64,000 bases of DNA from Clostridia bacterium (GTDB lineage Bacteria; Bacillota_A; Clostridia; Monoglobales; Monoglobaceae), in the NCBI GenBank assembly GCA_017436135.1, contig JAFSDQ010000012.1, positions 1 through 64,000 on the forward strand, in the 5' to 3' direction. Positions 35,512 through 44,980 of the stretch are shown piece by piece. The notes below the pieces were generated by a model. That model was not told the origin of the DNA, did no database searches, and was given only the letters and a program-made list of their open reading frames with translations. A program made the translations under genes and the position numbers. The first letter of the stretch is position 1; each line of letters begins with the position of its first letter.

Positions 35512-36198
35512 ATGGATAACGAAAAGTTTGATATAAATAACGAAGAAACAGAAGAGGCGACAGAGGTTAATGTGGAAGAATATCATGCAGAGGCTGACGA
35601 AACCAAGGCTGCCCCAAAAAAGACAAATTGGGTAAAGGAGCTTCGTGATTGGGTGATTTCCATACTTATTGCGGTAATTGTGGCGTTTGTGGTAAGAGAA
35701 TATGTGTTTACCCTTGTAAAGGTCCAGGGACAGTCTATGGAGCCAAGTCTTCATAACAACGACCGTCTATATGTAAACAGATTCTTCTACACTCCCGACA
35801 AGGGCGATGTTGTTATATTTACTCCTGCAACAGACCCGAAGCGTCCTTATGTTAAGCGTGTTATAGCAACAGAGGGAGATACGGTGTATATTGATTTCCG
35901 TACAGGAAAAGTATATGTTAACGACCAACTTCTGGAAGAAGAATATATATACGAAGAAACAAGGGAAATTGGAAATTACATTGCGGATTTGATGCAAAAG
36001 GGGCAATACAGTAAAAATGACCCTATCATAATTCAGCCGGGATATATTTTTGTTTTGGGAGATAACAGAAACAACAGTAAGGACAGCCGTCATTTAGGTC
36101 CTGTTCCCATTGACGAGGTTATGGGGGGTGCAGTATTCCGCTTCTGGCCCGTTAATAATATGGGAACAGTACACCAGGAGGCAGAAATCGCTGATTAG
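35512..36198 (+). CDS. lepB: Signal peptidase I
   Basis: The 228-residue membrane protease removes signal peptides. An acidic N-terminal cytoplasmic tail of about 40 residues precedes one membrane helix (WVISILIAVIVAFVV). The catalytic Ser is at about 75 in VQGQSMEPSL, the Lys at about 115 in RPYVKRVIATEGD, and box E is VLGDNRNNSKDSRHLG. This is the Firmicute SipS/LepB type with a single membrane span. The long acidic tail is longer than usual. It sits between rplS and rbgA. Confidence 0.95.
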   Translation: MDNEKFDINNEETEEATEVNVEEYHAEADETKAAPKKTNWVKELRDWVISILIAVIVAFVVREYVFTLVKVQGQSMEPSLHNNDRLYVNRFFYTPDKGDVVIFTPATDPKRPYVKRVIATEGDTVYIDFRTGKVYVNDQLLEEEYIYEETREIGNYIADLMQKGQYSKNDPIIIQPGYIFVLGDNRNNSKDSRHLGPVPIDEVMGGAVFRFWPVNNMGTVHQEAEIAD

Positions 36199-36227
36199 TA
36201 AAAACAAAAGAGAGGATGTGATGATAT

Positions 36228-37079
36228 ATGGAATTACAATGGTTTCCAGGGCACATGGCGAAAACGAGAAGACTTATCTCGGAAAATCTCAAGCTTGTTG
36301 ATGTGGTAATAGAGCTTCTTGATGCAAGGCTTCCGTTATCATCACGAAATCCCGAAATTGACAATATTGTAGGGAAAAAACCAAGGATAGTTGTGCTTAA
36401 TAAATGCGATATAGCAGACGAAAAAGCAAACGAAGCGTGGATAGAGTATTTTCAGAAAAAGGGAATCTCTGCCTTTCTTGCAGACTGCAGGTCGGGTAAG
36501 GGTTTTTCTGCTCTTTCTCCTGCCATTGACCGTGTTCTTAAAAAAAAGTTTGAGCGGGACAGACAAAAGGGAATTCAAAGGCATAGTGTAAAAATGATGA
36601 TAGTGGGTATACCAAATGTGGGCAAATCCTCCTTTATAAATCGTCTGTCTTCAAGAAGTGCTGCAAAGACAGGGGACAGACCGGGTGTGACTACTGCAAA
36701 GCAATGGATAAGAATTGCAGGCAAGTATGAGCTTTTAGATACCCCGGGTATTTTGTGGCCTAAATTCGAGAGTGTTGATGTGGCAAGGCGAATTGCGTTC
36801 ACAGGGGGCATAAAGGATGAGATAATGGACATAGAAGAGCTTGCCTTTTATCTGATTGGATATTTAAAAGAAAATTATTGGGAAAATCTTGCAGAGAGAT
36901 ATAAGCTGACAGAGGTAGACGCAGAGCTTGAAAGCTGGGATTTAGTTACAGCAATCGGCAAAAAGCGGGGCTGCATTGTGTCCGGGGGAGAGGTAGATAC
37001 CTTCAGGACATCTGCTTTGATACTTGACGAGTTTCGCTCTGCAAAGCTTGGCAGAATTTCTTTGGAAATGCCAAATTAG
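36228..37079 (+). CDS. rbgA: Ribosome biogenesis GTPase RbgA (YlqF)
   Basis: The 283-residue circularly permuted GTPase helps late assembly of the 50S subunit. The G motifs run in the order NKCD (G4, about residues 58-61), GIPNVGKSSF (G1), GVTT (G2) and DTPGI (G3), as expected for YlqF/YawG proteins. The start MELQWFPGHMAKTRR is the family signature. A GGCGACC/GGTCGCC hairpin follows the stop. Confidence 0.96.
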   Translation: MELQWFPGHMAKTRRLISENLKLVDVVIELLDARLPLSSRNPEIDNIVGKKPRIVVLNKCDIADEKANEAWIEYFQKKGISAFLADCRSGKGFSALSPAIDRVLKKKFERDRQKGIQRHSVKMMIVGIPNVGKSSFINRLSSRSAAKTGDRPGVTTAKQWIRIAGKYELLDTPGILWPKFESVDVARRIAFTGGIKDEIMDIEELAFYLIGYLKENYWENLAERYKLTEVDAELESWDLVTAIGKKRGCIVSGGEVDTFRTSALILDEFRSAKLGRISLEMPN

Positions 37080-37080
37080 T

Positions 37081-37105
37081 GGCGACCTTGATGGGTCGCC
37101 GTTTT
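37081..37105 (+). terminator. Short hairpin after rbgA, weak terminator
   Basis: The GGCGACC/GGTCGCC stem of 7 base pairs is followed by GTTTTC, so some attenuation before rnhB is likely. Confidence 0.55.
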
Positions 37106-37135
37106 CATATTTAATACAGAGGGATGGTGTAAAAT

Positions 37136-37741
37136 ATGCCGAAAACAGCAAAAGAATATTTTGAAAAGGGCTATAAACTCATTGCAGGAGTTGACGAGGT
37201 AGGCAGGGGACCCCTTGCAGGGCCTGTTTGTGCTGCAGCAGTTATTCTGCCCCCCGATTTGATAATAGACGGGGTAGATGATTCCAAAAAGCTTACGGAG
37301 AAAAAGCGTGAAAAGCTTTATGATATAATAATAGAAAAGGCTATTGCCTGTGCGGCAGTATTTGTTGAGCCTGATGTTATTGATGAGATAAATATAAGAC
37401 AGGCTACCCATCTTGCAATGCAGAGGGCAGTTGACAGCCTCGGGGAAAAACCTGATTTTCTTCTGGTAGACGGAAATGATAAGATTGCCTTTGATGGAGT
37501 AGATTGTGATTACATAGTAAAGGGCGACGCTAAATTTGAGTGTATTGCTGCCGCATCCATTGTTGCAAAGGTTACCCGTGACAGATATATGGTAGAAATG
37601 GACAGTGTATACAGGGGATATGGGTTTGCAAAGAATAAGGGTTACGGCACGGCGGAGCACATGAAGGGGATAAGGGAGGCAGGCCTTACTCCTATTCACA
37701 GAAAATCCTTTATTACAAACAAGGTTTTGGGGATAGAATAA
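37136..37741 (+). CDS. rnhB: Ribonuclease HII
   Basis: The 201-residue enzyme cuts RNA in RNA-DNA hybrids and at single ribonucleotides in DNA. The catalytic Asp-Glu pair is in IAGVDEVGRGPLAGPV, a further Asp in FLLVDGND, and the C-terminal family block is YGFAKNKGYGTAEHMKGI. The stop overlaps the yraN start (TAATG), so the two are translationally coupled. Confidence 0.96.
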   Translation: MPKTAKEYFEKGYKLIAGVDEVGRGPLAGPVCAAAVILPPDLIIDGVDDSKKLTEKKREKLYDIIIEKAIACAAVFVEPDVIDEINIRQATHLAMQRAVDSLGEKPDFLLVDGNDKIAFDGVDCDYIVKGDAKFECIAAASIVAKVTRDRYMVEMDSVYRGYGFAKNKGYGTAEHMKGIREAGLTPIHRKSFITNKVLGIE

Positions 37742-38115
37742 TGAAAAGATATAATAAAAATCTTGGGGATTTCGGGGAAGAAGCAGCTAAAAACTATCTT
37801 ATTGAAAAAGGCTACGAGATAGTTGAACAAAATTTTAATGTTAAAGGCGGAGAAATTGACATAGTATGTATGGACGGAAATGTGCTTGTGTTTGTTGAGG
37901 TAAAAACCAGAAATTCAAAGGAGTATGGCTTGCCTATCGAGGCGATAGACAAAAAGAAAAGGGAGCATCTTCGTTTTGCGGCAGAGAGATATTTTCAGCT
38001 TCATCCCACAGATTGCGAAATACGCTTTGACGGGATTGAAGTATATGCTTCTATGACAGATGGTGTACCTGTTCTTTTTGAGATAAACCACATTGTTGAT
38101 TTTGTATTGGATTGA
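37741..38115 (+). CDS. yraN: YraN family (UPF0102) endonuclease-like protein
   Basis: The 124-residue protein has a restriction-endonuclease-like fold: GDFGEEAAKNYLIEKGYEIVEQNF, then the PD-(D/E)XK-type motif GGEIDIVCMDGN...FVEVKTR. The biochemical role is not established in the family; it commonly lies next to rnhB. Start and rnhB stop overlap by one base. Confidence 0.93.
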   Translation: MKRYNKNLGDFGEEAAKNYLIEKGYEIVEQNFNVKGGEIDIVCMDGNVLVFVEVKTRNSKEYGLPIEAIDKKKREHLRFAAERYFQLHPTDCEIRFDGIEVYASMTDGVPVLFEINHIVDFVLD

Positions 38116-38126
38116 GGAGAGTTGTT

Positions 38127-39110
38127 ATGAATCGTATTTTTGATGCTCATTGTGACACTATTTATAAAGTAAAAATTCATAATGCTTCTATTTTGAAAAA
38201 TTCCTTTCACCTGGATATAGAGAGAATGAAAGCCTTTGATACGTATATCCAGATTTTTGCAGCCTTTATTGACAAAAAAGGCGTGGCCACTCCGCCCATG
38301 GAGCACTATTTGGCTCTTGTTAAAAGATACAGAGAGGAAATAGAAAAGAATAAGGATAAAATTTCTGCAATAGAGAGTCTTGCTGATTTGAAAAAAATTC
38401 AGGCAGGCGGTGCATATTCTGTTTTATCATTAGAGGGGGGAGAGGCTCTCGGTGGAAGTCTTGATGCAATTTCTATGTATTATAACCTTGGAGTAAGGCT
38501 TATAACTCTTACCTGGAACTATAAAAATGAGCTGGCAGACGGAATAACAGAGGAGCGGGGAGGCGGCCTTACCGAGTTTGGCAGAAATGCTGTAAGAATA
38601 ATGGAAGAGATGGGTATACTTATAGATGTTTCCCACCTGTCGGTAAAAGGCTTTTATGATGTGGCAGAGGAAACAAAGCATCCCTTTGCGGCAACTCATT
38701 CCTGCATAAAGACTCTGTGCGGACACAGACGTAATCTTGATGATGAACAAATAAAGGTGATTATAAACCGAAACGGCTTTATCGGGATAAACTTTTACCC
38801 TGATTTTTTAAAGGATAAGGGTGTCTGCGATATCTCCGATATAATAAAGCATATTGAATATGTGCTGAAGCTTGGGGGAGAGAATGTGGTGGGCCTTGGC
38901 TCTGATTTTGATGGAGTGGGCAGTTTGCCGCAAGGAATTTGCGGAGTAGAGGATATGCCAAAGCTTGCCGATATAATAAATACAGAGTTTTCGGAGGAAA
39001 TTGGAGAGAAAATTTTGTTTAGAAATCTCTACAGAGTATTTGAAAACGCCTTAATAAGAGGAGAAAAATTCAAAAACAAACAGAAAGAAGAAAAAAACTT
39101 GGAAAGTTAG
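38127..39110 (+). CDS. M19 family (membrane-type) dipeptidase
   Basis: The 327-residue zinc dipeptidase has the family motifs: DAHCDT (His-x-Asp metal ligands), SLEGGEAL (bridging Glu), THSCIKTLCGHRRNL (two more His ligands) and GLGSDFDGVG. There is no signal peptide, so it is probably cytoplasmic and cleaves dipeptides. ATG 38127 has GAGGAGAG upstream; the TTG at 38112 overlaps the yraN end and is less likely. The tail EKFKNKQKEEKNLES is charged. Confidence 0.93.
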   Translation: MNRIFDAHCDTIYKVKIHNASILKNSFHLDIERMKAFDTYIQIFAAFIDKKGVATPPMEHYLALVKRYREEIEKNKDKISAIESLADLKKIQAGGAYSVLSLEGGEALGGSLDAISMYYNLGVRLITLTWNYKNELADGITEERGGGLTEFGRNAVRIMEEMGILIDVSHLSVKGFYDVAEETKHPFAATHSCIKTLCGHRRNLDDEQIKVIINRNGFIGINFYPDFLKDKGVCDISDIIKHIEYVLKLGGENVVGLGSDFDGVGSLPQGICGVEDMPKLADIINTEFSEEIGEKILFRNLYRVFENALIRGEKFKNKQKEEKNLES

Positions 39111-39141
39111 TAATTTTTTTGAAAAAAACCTGTTGTTTTTA

Positions 39142-39170
39142 TTGCATTTTTTTCCAATTTATATTAAAAT
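39142..39170 (+). promoter_or_regulatory. Probable promoter of the aminotransferase-proC run
   Basis: TTGCAT (39142-39147) and TAAAAT (39165-39170) are 17 bases apart. Confidence 0.55.
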
Positions 39171-39209
39171 AATATGTTAAGATAATAATAAATTTTGGAG
39201 GATATATAT

Positions 39210-40406
39210 ATGGACTTAAAAATTTCAAAGAAAGCATCGGCGGTAAGTCCGTCGCCTACATTGTCAATTGATTCAAAATTTAAGCAGATGAAAAAGGACG
39301 GAATTCCCGTTGTTGGTTTTGGTGCAGGTGAGCCTGATTTTAACACTCCGGAAAATGTTAAGGCGGCAGGCATCAAAGCAATTGAAAACAACTTTACAAG
39401 ATATACTCCGGCTTCCGGTACCATTGAGCTTAAACAAGCTATATGCGATAAAATCAAGAAGGACACAGGACTTGAATATACAATTGGAAACATTGTAATT
39501 AGCAATGGGGGTAAGCATGCCCTTACCAATACCTTTATGGCAATATGCGACCCGGGAGACGAGGTTGTTTTGCCTGCACCATATTGGGTAAGCTATCCTG
39601 AAATGATAAAAATGGCAGATGGTGTTCCGGTCTACATTGACACCTGTGAGGAAACAGGCTTTAAGTTCACCATAGAGCAGTTAAAGGCGGCAATTACTCC
39701 AAAAACAAGAGCCCTTGTCCTCAATACACCAAGCAATCCTACAGGAATGGTTTATACCAGAGAAGAAATGGTTGAAATCGCAAAGGTTGCCGTGGAGAAC
39801 AACATTTATGTTATATTTGACGAAATTTATGAAAAGCTTATTTATGAGGGTGAGCATACCAATATTGCAACTCTTGGGGACGATATTCGTGACCTTACAA
39901 TAATTGTAAACGGAATGGCAAAGACCTATGCCATGACAGGCTGGAGAATAGGTTATATTGCGGCAGACGAAAAGCTTGCCAAGGCAATGGCAAACATTCA
40001 GAGTCATGCAACCTCAAATCCCAACTCTATTGCCCAGGCGGCGGCTGTAGAGGCACTTTGCGGCGATCAGAGTTTTATTGATGAAATGAAGGCAACTTAT
40101 GTTGAACGCAGAAATTATATGGTAGAGAGAATAAACAGTATTGACGGAATCAGCTGTCTCAACCCTAACGGGGCATTCTATATCTTTATGAATGTAAGAG
40201 GTGTTCTTGGAAAAGAGCATTACGGCAAGGTTATAAATACTGCAGCCGAGCTTTGCGAGGATATGCTGGAGCGTGCTCTTGTGGCACTTGTGCCAAGCGA
40301 GGGCTTTGGTATAGACGGCTATGTAAGACTTTCCTATGCTACCTCAATGGAGGTTATACAGACAGGACTTGACAGAATCGAGAAATATCTCAAGGGTGAA
40401 TTTTAA
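39210..40406 (+). CDS. Aspartate/aromatic aminotransferase (class I, AspC-type)
   Basis: The 398-residue PLP enzyme of subgroup I-gamma-type aminotransferases has the start LKISKKASAVSPSPTLSID, GFGAGEPDFNTP, the PLP-lysine segment NGMAKTYAMTGWRIGY, VLNTPSNPTGMVY and the carboxylate Arg in GYVRLSYATS. It should convert aspartate and 2-oxoglutarate to oxaloacetate and glutamate; other amino acids are possible. ATG 39210 follows TGGAGGA. It is followed by proC after 30 bases. Confidence 0.92.
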   Translation: MDLKISKKASAVSPSPTLSIDSKFKQMKKDGIPVVGFGAGEPDFNTPENVKAAGIKAIENNFTRYTPASGTIELKQAICDKIKKDTGLEYTIGNIVISNGGKHALTNTFMAICDPGDEVVLPAPYWVSYPEMIKMADGVPVYIDTCEETGFKFTIEQLKAAITPKTRALVLNTPSNPTGMVYTREEMVEIAKVAVENNIYVIFDEIYEKLIYEGEHTNIATLGDDIRDLTIIVNGMAKTYAMTGWRIGYIAADEKLAKAMANIQSHATSNPNSIAQAAAVEALCGDQSFIDEMKATYVERRNYMVERINSIDGISCLNPNGAFYIFMNVRGVLGKEHYGKVINTAAELCEDMLERALVALVPSEGFGIDGYVRLSYATSMEVIQTGLDRIEKYLKGEF

Positions 40407-40436
40407 CAAAAGAACAGAGTAAAAGGAGAGGATGTA

Positions 40437-41225
40437 ATGAAAATTGGATTTATAGGCGGCGGAAATATGGCGTCTGCCCTGATTGGCGGACTTATAAATT
40501 CAGGACATCCTGTATCGGATATATGCCTTTTTGATATAGATGCTGACAAATGTGAAGCGTGGAGCAAAAAGGGTGTAGTTATAGCAAAGGACGGGGCAGA
40601 GACAGAGGCTTTTGCGGATTTGGTTATTTTTGCAGTAAAACCCAACATAATAGAAACAGTTCTTGGAGAAATGAAAAAGCAACCCCAAAAGATTTATTTA
40701 TCCATTGCAGCAGGGGTTAGCATAGAGCTTTTGGAGAGTATTCTTGGAAAGGACAAGAAGATTGTTCGCACAATGCCCAATACCCCTGCACAGGTGGGTT
40801 GTGGAATGACGGTAATTACTCCCAACGGCAACCTGACGGGAAACGAGATTGCAGAGATAGAGAAGATTTTTTCGGGGATTGGTGACACACAGGTTTTGCC
40901 CGAGAAATTTATGAGTATTGCAACAGCACTTCACGGAAGCAGTCCGGCTTATGTATATATGTTTATAGATGCTATGGCCGATGCAGGAGTAAGCTATGGG
41001 CTTACTAAAGAACAAGCATTAAAGCTTGCGGCAAAGGCTGTGGAGGGAAGTGCCAAAATGGTGCAGATGACAGGTGTTCATCCCGAACAGTTAAAGGATA
41101 ATGTTTGCTCACCCGGAGGGACAACGATTGCTGCGGTTCAGGATTTAGAAGAAAACGGTTTCCGTGCAGTAGTGCAGAGTGCGGTGAGAGCCTGTACCCG
41201 CAGAGCCGAGGAAATGAATAAATAA
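40437..41225 (+). CDS. proC: Pyrroline-5-carboxylate reductase
   Basis: The 262-residue NAD(P)H enzyme makes the last step of proline synthesis. It has the dinucleotide motif GFIGGGNMASALIGGL, AVKPNIIETVL, MPNTPAQVGCGMT and a C-terminal block, VCSPGGTTIAAVQDLEENGFRAVVQSAV, that is the ProC signature. The start follows AAAGGAGAGGATG. No proA or proB is in the window. Confidence 0.96.
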   Translation: MKIGFIGGGNMASALIGGLINSGHPVSDICLFDIDADKCEAWSKKGVVIAKDGAETEAFADLVIFAVKPNIIETVLGEMKKQPQKIYLSIAAGVSIELLESILGKDKKIVRTMPNTPAQVGCGMTVITPNGNLTGNEIAEIEKIFSGIGDTQVLPEKFMSIATALHGSSPAYVYMFIDAMADAGVSYGLTKEQALKLAAKAVEGSAKMVQMTGVHPEQLKDNVCSPGGTTIAAVQDLEENGFRAVVQSAVRACTRRAEEMNK

Positions 41226-41229
41226 GAAT

Positions 41230-41269
41230 ATATTGATTGGAACGGCTCCTGCGCCGCTTCAATCAATAT
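41230..41269 (+). other. Compound hairpin between proC and coaE
   Basis: ATATTGATT and AATCAATAT form the outer stem, with an inner CGGC/GCCG stem. No T run follows, so it may stabilise or separate messages rather than terminate. Confidence 0.45.
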
Positions 41270-41292
41270 CTGTCTTAAAAAGGAATGATTGT

Positions 41293-41877
41293 ATGAAGTG
41301 CATTGCTCTGACAGGAGGAATCGGTGCCGGTAAAAGTGCGGCGGCAGCAGAATTTGCAAGGCTTGGGGCAGAAGTGATTGATGCGGACAAAATTTCCCGT
41401 AGGATTATGCTTCCCGGGGAGAGTGCATACAATAAAGTTGTGGCGGAATTTGGGAGCGGGATATTGCTGCAAGACGGCACGATAAACCGAAGGGCACTTG
41501 GAGATATTGTATTTAGTGAAAGGGAAAAGCTTGAAAAGCTTAACAGCATTACCCATAGTCAAATATACGAAGAAATAAAGCGGGGAATAAATATGTCGGA
41601 GGCAGAGGTTGTTTGTGTTGAAATTCCTCTGCTTTTTACAACGAAATGCCCTGTTGAATTTGATATGAAGATTGCGGTCATTGCTTCTCCGGAAACAAGA
41701 ATAAAAAGGACCATGGCAAGGGATAATGTGACTTTGGAGCAGGTTGAGGCAAGGATGGAAAAGCAACTCTCTGATGAAGAGCTTAAAGTCCTGGCGGATT
41801 GTGTAATAGAAAATGACGGAGATATTGAATTATTGAGAAAGCAGGTAGAGGCTATTTATAACAGCCTTTTGAAATAG
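41293..41877 (+). CDS. coaE: Dephospho-CoA kinase
   Basis: The 194-residue enzyme phosphorylates dephospho-CoA in the last step of CoA synthesis. Walker A is GGIGAGKSAAAAEFARLG, followed by VIDADKISR, VEIPLLF and the lid segment RDNVTLEQVEARMEKQLSDEE. ATG 41293 has AAAGGAATG upstream; the reading from 41233 covers the hairpin and is not a start. It is close to the transglycosylase gene (12 bases). Confidence 0.95.
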   Translation: MKCIALTGGIGAGKSAAAAEFARLGAEVIDADKISRRIMLPGESAYNKVVAEFGSGILLQDGTINRRALGDIVFSEREKLEKLNSITHSQIYEEIKRGINMSEAEVVCVEIPLLFTTKCPVEFDMKIAVIASPETRIKRTMARDNVTLEQVEARMEKQLSDEELKVLADCVIENDGDIELLRKQVEAIYNSLLK

Positions 41878-41889
41878 ATAGGAGTTTTT

Positions 41890-42522
41890 ATGAGATTGGT
41901 CAGACGAAAACCCGGGAGGCGCAAAAGGCGCCCGGGATGTATAGGGGGTCTTTTAAGGTTTTTTCTCTTTTTGGCAGTTGTTGTTACGGCAGGAATTATG
42001 ATAAGTCGAGGATATTTTAATTCTGATATGGCGGAAAAAATAAAAAAGACACAATATCCCATAAAATATGAGCATTTTGTAGAAAAATATTCTGAAGAAT
42101 ATAAGCTTGATAAGTATCTGGTATTTGCAGTTATTCGTACAGAGAGCCGTTTTGATAAATATGCGGTATCAAGGGCAGATGCAAAGGGCCTGATGCAACT
42201 GACTGATGAAACAGGCGAGGAATGTGCCAAAAAGCTTGGCATCAGCAGATATACCCCGGATGCTCTGTTTGACCCTGAAATAAATATACAGCTTGGATGC
42301 TACTATTTAAGACGGTTGCTTGACAACTATGATAATGTTGATACGGCACTTGCAGCGTATAATGGCGGCCCCGGGAATGTTGATTTATGGTTGAAGGACA
42401 AAAATTATTCAGACGGATTTGGCAATCTTACAAACATTCCCTTTGAAGAAACGAAAAAGTATGTTCTTCGGGTAAGAGATGCCTGGGGAATGTATAAAAA
42501 TATTTACGATAAACAAGAATAA
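41890..42522 (+). CDS. Membrane-anchored lytic transglycosylase (SLT domain)
   Basis: The 210-residue protein has a very basic N-terminus (RRKPGRRKRRPG), one membrane anchor (LLRFFLFLAVVVTAGIMI) and an SLT catalytic domain. The catalytic Glu is in AVIRTESRFDKYAVS, and GLMQLTDETGEE and ALAAYNGGPGNV are the matching downstream motifs. It cuts peptidoglycan glycan strands to form anhydro ends at the cell surface. The gene order coaE-slt is common in Clostridia. Confidence 0.94.
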   Translation: MRLVRRKPGRRKRRPGCIGGLLRFFLFLAVVVTAGIMISRGYFNSDMAEKIKKTQYPIKYEHFVEKYSEEYKLDKYLVFAVIRTESRFDKYAVSRADAKGLMQLTDETGEECAKKLGISRYTPDALFDPEINIQLGCYYLRRLLDNYDNVDTALAAYNGGPGNVDLWLKDKNYSDGFGNLTNIPFEETKKYVLRVRDAWGMYKNIYDKQE

Positions 42523-42543
42523 AACAGAAGGGAATGAATTATT

Positions 42544-43950
42544 ATGACAAAAAAACAAGACAAAGAAAATTTATCTTATGAAAATAAAAATATGTATACC
42601 TTTGCAGATGAAGAGCAAAAAAAGGACATATTTGATTTTTGTGAAGGCTATAAAAAGTTTATATCCGAAGCAAAAACCGAGAGGGAGTTTTGTGAGGCTG
42701 CTTGCATAGAGCTTGAGAGGGCCGGCTTCTCTCCCCTTGAAGAAAAGAATACTCTTAAGGCGGGAGATAAGGTTTATACCGTAAACAGAGGCAAGGGTGT
42801 TATTGCGGCTGTAATTGGAACAGAGGATATAACTAATGGTATAAATCTTGTGGGTGCCCATATTGATTCTCCAAGACTTGACTTAAAACCAAACCCTCTT
42901 TATGAGGACGGGGGAATGGCGTTTTTCAAGACCCATTATTACGGAGGGATAAAGAAGTATCAGTGGACGGCAATTCCTCTTGCAATTCATGGTGTTGCTG
43001 CTCTTACCGACGGAACACAGATAAAAATTTCAATCGGTGAAGACGAAAATGACCCTGTATTTTGTATAACTGACCTTCTTCCCCATCTTGCAGAGGCACA
43101 AATGACAAAGAAAATGCACGAGGCAATCCCGGGGGAGAGTCTTAACATTGTTCTTGGAAACATAGGTTGCCCTGATGAGGATGTAAAAGAGGGAGTAAAA
43201 CATAATATCCTTAAAATTTTAAACGAAAAGTATGATATAACCGAGGAAGATTTACTCAGCAGCGAGATAGAGGTTGTTCCTGCATTTAAGGCAAGGGATA
43301 TTGGCTTTGACAGAAGTATGATAGGTGGCTACGGACAGGATGACAGAGTTTGTGCATATACTGCCCTCCGTGGGATTGCCGAGCTTAAAAAGCCAGCTAA
43401 AACTGCAGTTTGCCTCCTTGTTGACAAGGAAGAGGTTGGTTCTATGGGTTCAACAGGTATGCGTTCCAGACGGTTTGAAAATGTTATGGCAAAGATTTGT
43501 TATATGTGCAGAAAGGATTATAACGACATTGTGCTTCGTGATTGCTTAAGCAATTCAACCTGTCTGTCAGCTGATGTAGGCGCGGCATTTGACCCCAACT
43601 ATCCCGAGGTTACTGAAAAGAGAAATGGTCCTATATTTGGCGGCGGCATTGCCCTTACAAAGTATACAGGCTCCCGTGGGAAAGGCGGCGCAAGCGATGC
43701 AAGTGCAGAGCTTGTGGCAAGAATGCGTAAAATATTTAATGAAAACGGCGTTAAGTGGCAAATTGGTGAGCTTGGCAAGGTTGACGGCGGAGGCGGCGGA
43801 ACCATCGCACAGTATGTGGCAAATCTTGATATGGATGTTATTGATGCAGGAGTTGCTCTTTTGTCTATGCACTCTCCCTATGAGGTTGCCAGCAAGTACG
43901 ACGTTTATATGACCTACAGAGCATATAAGGAATTCTATAAGAATAATTAA
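42544..43950 (+). CDS. M18 family aminopeptidase
   Basis: The 468-residue dizinc aminopeptidase has the metal-binding stretches NLVGAHIDSPRLDLKP (His), GGYGQDDRVCAY (Asp), LVDKEEVGSMGSTGM (catalytic Glu pair) and LSMHSPYEV (His). M18 enzymes remove N-terminal residues, often acidic or hydrophobic ones, from peptides. It has no signal peptide and is expected in the cytoplasm. GAAGGGAATG precedes ATG 42544, 21 bases after the transglycosylase gene. Confidence 0.94.
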   Translation: MTKKQDKENLSYENKNMYTFADEEQKKDIFDFCEGYKKFISEAKTEREFCEAACIELERAGFSPLEEKNTLKAGDKVYTVNRGKGVIAAVIGTEDITNGINLVGAHIDSPRLDLKPNPLYEDGGMAFFKTHYYGGIKKYQWTAIPLAIHGVAALTDGTQIKISIGEDENDPVFCITDLLPHLAEAQMTKKMHEAIPGESLNIVLGNIGCPDEDVKEGVKHNILKILNEKYDITEEDLLSSEIEVVPAFKARDIGFDRSMIGGYGQDDRVCAYTALRGIAELKKPAKTAVCLLVDKEEVGSMGSTGMRSRRFENVMAKICYMCRKDYNDIVLRDCLSNSTCLSADVGAAFDPNYPEVTEKRNGPIFGGGIALTKYTGSRGKGGASDASAELVARMRKIFNENGVKWQIGELGKVDGGGGGTIAQYVANLDMDVIDAGVALLSMHSPYEVASKYDVYMTYRAYKEFYKNN

Positions 43951-44012
43951 AATGAATAAAATCCCGTGTCTGTGGCAGAATATACAGCAAATAATAATCG
44001 AGGTGTTGCTGT

Positions 44013-44960
44013 ATGTTCAAAGGAAAAATAACAGTTGTGGGTGCGGGAAATGTAGGCTCTACCGTTGCATATACTCTTATGATAAGCGGACTTGTATCCG
44101 AGATTGTGCTTATCGATATAAACAAGGATAAGGCAGAGGGTGATGCAATGGATATGAGCCATGGTGTCAGCTTTGTAAGCCCTGTCCGTATAATTGCAGG
44201 TGATTATTCCGACATAAAGGAAAGTGATATGGTGATAATTACTGCAGGGGCGAGTCAAAGAGAGGGCGAGAAAAGAACAGAGCTTCTTAAAAGGAATGCA
44301 GAGGTTTTCAAGAATATCATTGACAATATTTTAAGATATTGTCATGATGATACAATTCTTCTTGTGGTGACAAATCCTGTGGATATACTCACCTATATAA
44401 CCTGTAAAATTTCGGGATTTTCAAAAAACAATGTCATAGGCTCGGGCACTGTTCTGGACACATCAAGGCTTAAATATTTAATCAGCGAAAAGGTAAAGGT
44501 TGACCCAAGAAATGTTCACACCTATATTATAGGCGAGCATGGAGATTCAGAGGTAGCCGCCTGGAGTGTAACCAACGTAGCGGGAATGGAAATCAGTGAT
44601 TTTTGCTGTTGCGGCGGAGATTGCAAGCCTGTTGATATCTGCGAGAGGGAGCTGTATGACAGAACAAAAAATGCGGCTTATGATATAATTTCAAGAAAAG
44701 GCTCCACTTACTATGCAATTGCTTTGGCGGTGAAGAGGATTGTGGAATGTATTATTGGCGATGACAATTCTATTTTAACTGTTTCCAGTCTTCTCGAGGG
44801 GGAGTACGGCATATCGGATGTATGTCTTTCTGTTCCCACGGTTGTAGGCTCGGGGGGAGCAGAGAGAATTATAGAAATAGGGTTTTCAGAGGAGGAGCTT
44901 AAGGGGCTTAAGAAAAGCGCCGAAACTCTGCAAAAGCTTGCAAGAGAAATTGGGTTTTAA
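44013..44960 (+). CDS. ldh: L-lactate dehydrogenase
   Basis: The 315-residue NAD enzyme reduces pyruvate to L-lactate. It has VVGAGNVGSTVAYTL, the substrate loop GASQREGEKRTELLKRN with Gln at the position that selects lactate over malate, the Arg in TNPVD-flanking regions, and the catalytic IIGEHGDSE. An Arg at the loop position would mean malate dehydrogenase, so LDH is favoured. A cysteine-rich insertion, DFCCCGGDC, is unusual. It is followed by a flavodiiron protein after 20 bases. Confidence 0.92.
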   Translation: MFKGKITVVGAGNVGSTVAYTLMISGLVSEIVLIDINKDKAEGDAMDMSHGVSFVSPVRIIAGDYSDIKESDMVIITAGASQREGEKRTELLKRNAEVFKNIIDNILRYCHDDTILLVVTNPVDILTYITCKISGFSKNNVIGSGTVLDTSRLKYLISEKVKVDPRNVHTYIIGEHGDSEVAAWSVTNVAGMEISDFCCCGGDCKPVDICERELYDRTKNAAYDIISRKGSTYYAIALAVKRIVECIIGDDNSILTVSSLLEGEYGISDVCLSVPTVVGSGGAERIIEIGFSEEELKGLKKSAETLQKLAREIGF

Positions 44961-44980
44961 ATACAAAGGAGGAAGAGAAG

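Noticed and set aside
38112..38126. Earlier dipeptidase start at TTG 38112
   Set aside because: It overlaps the yraN stop; GAGGAGAG fits ATG 38127 better.
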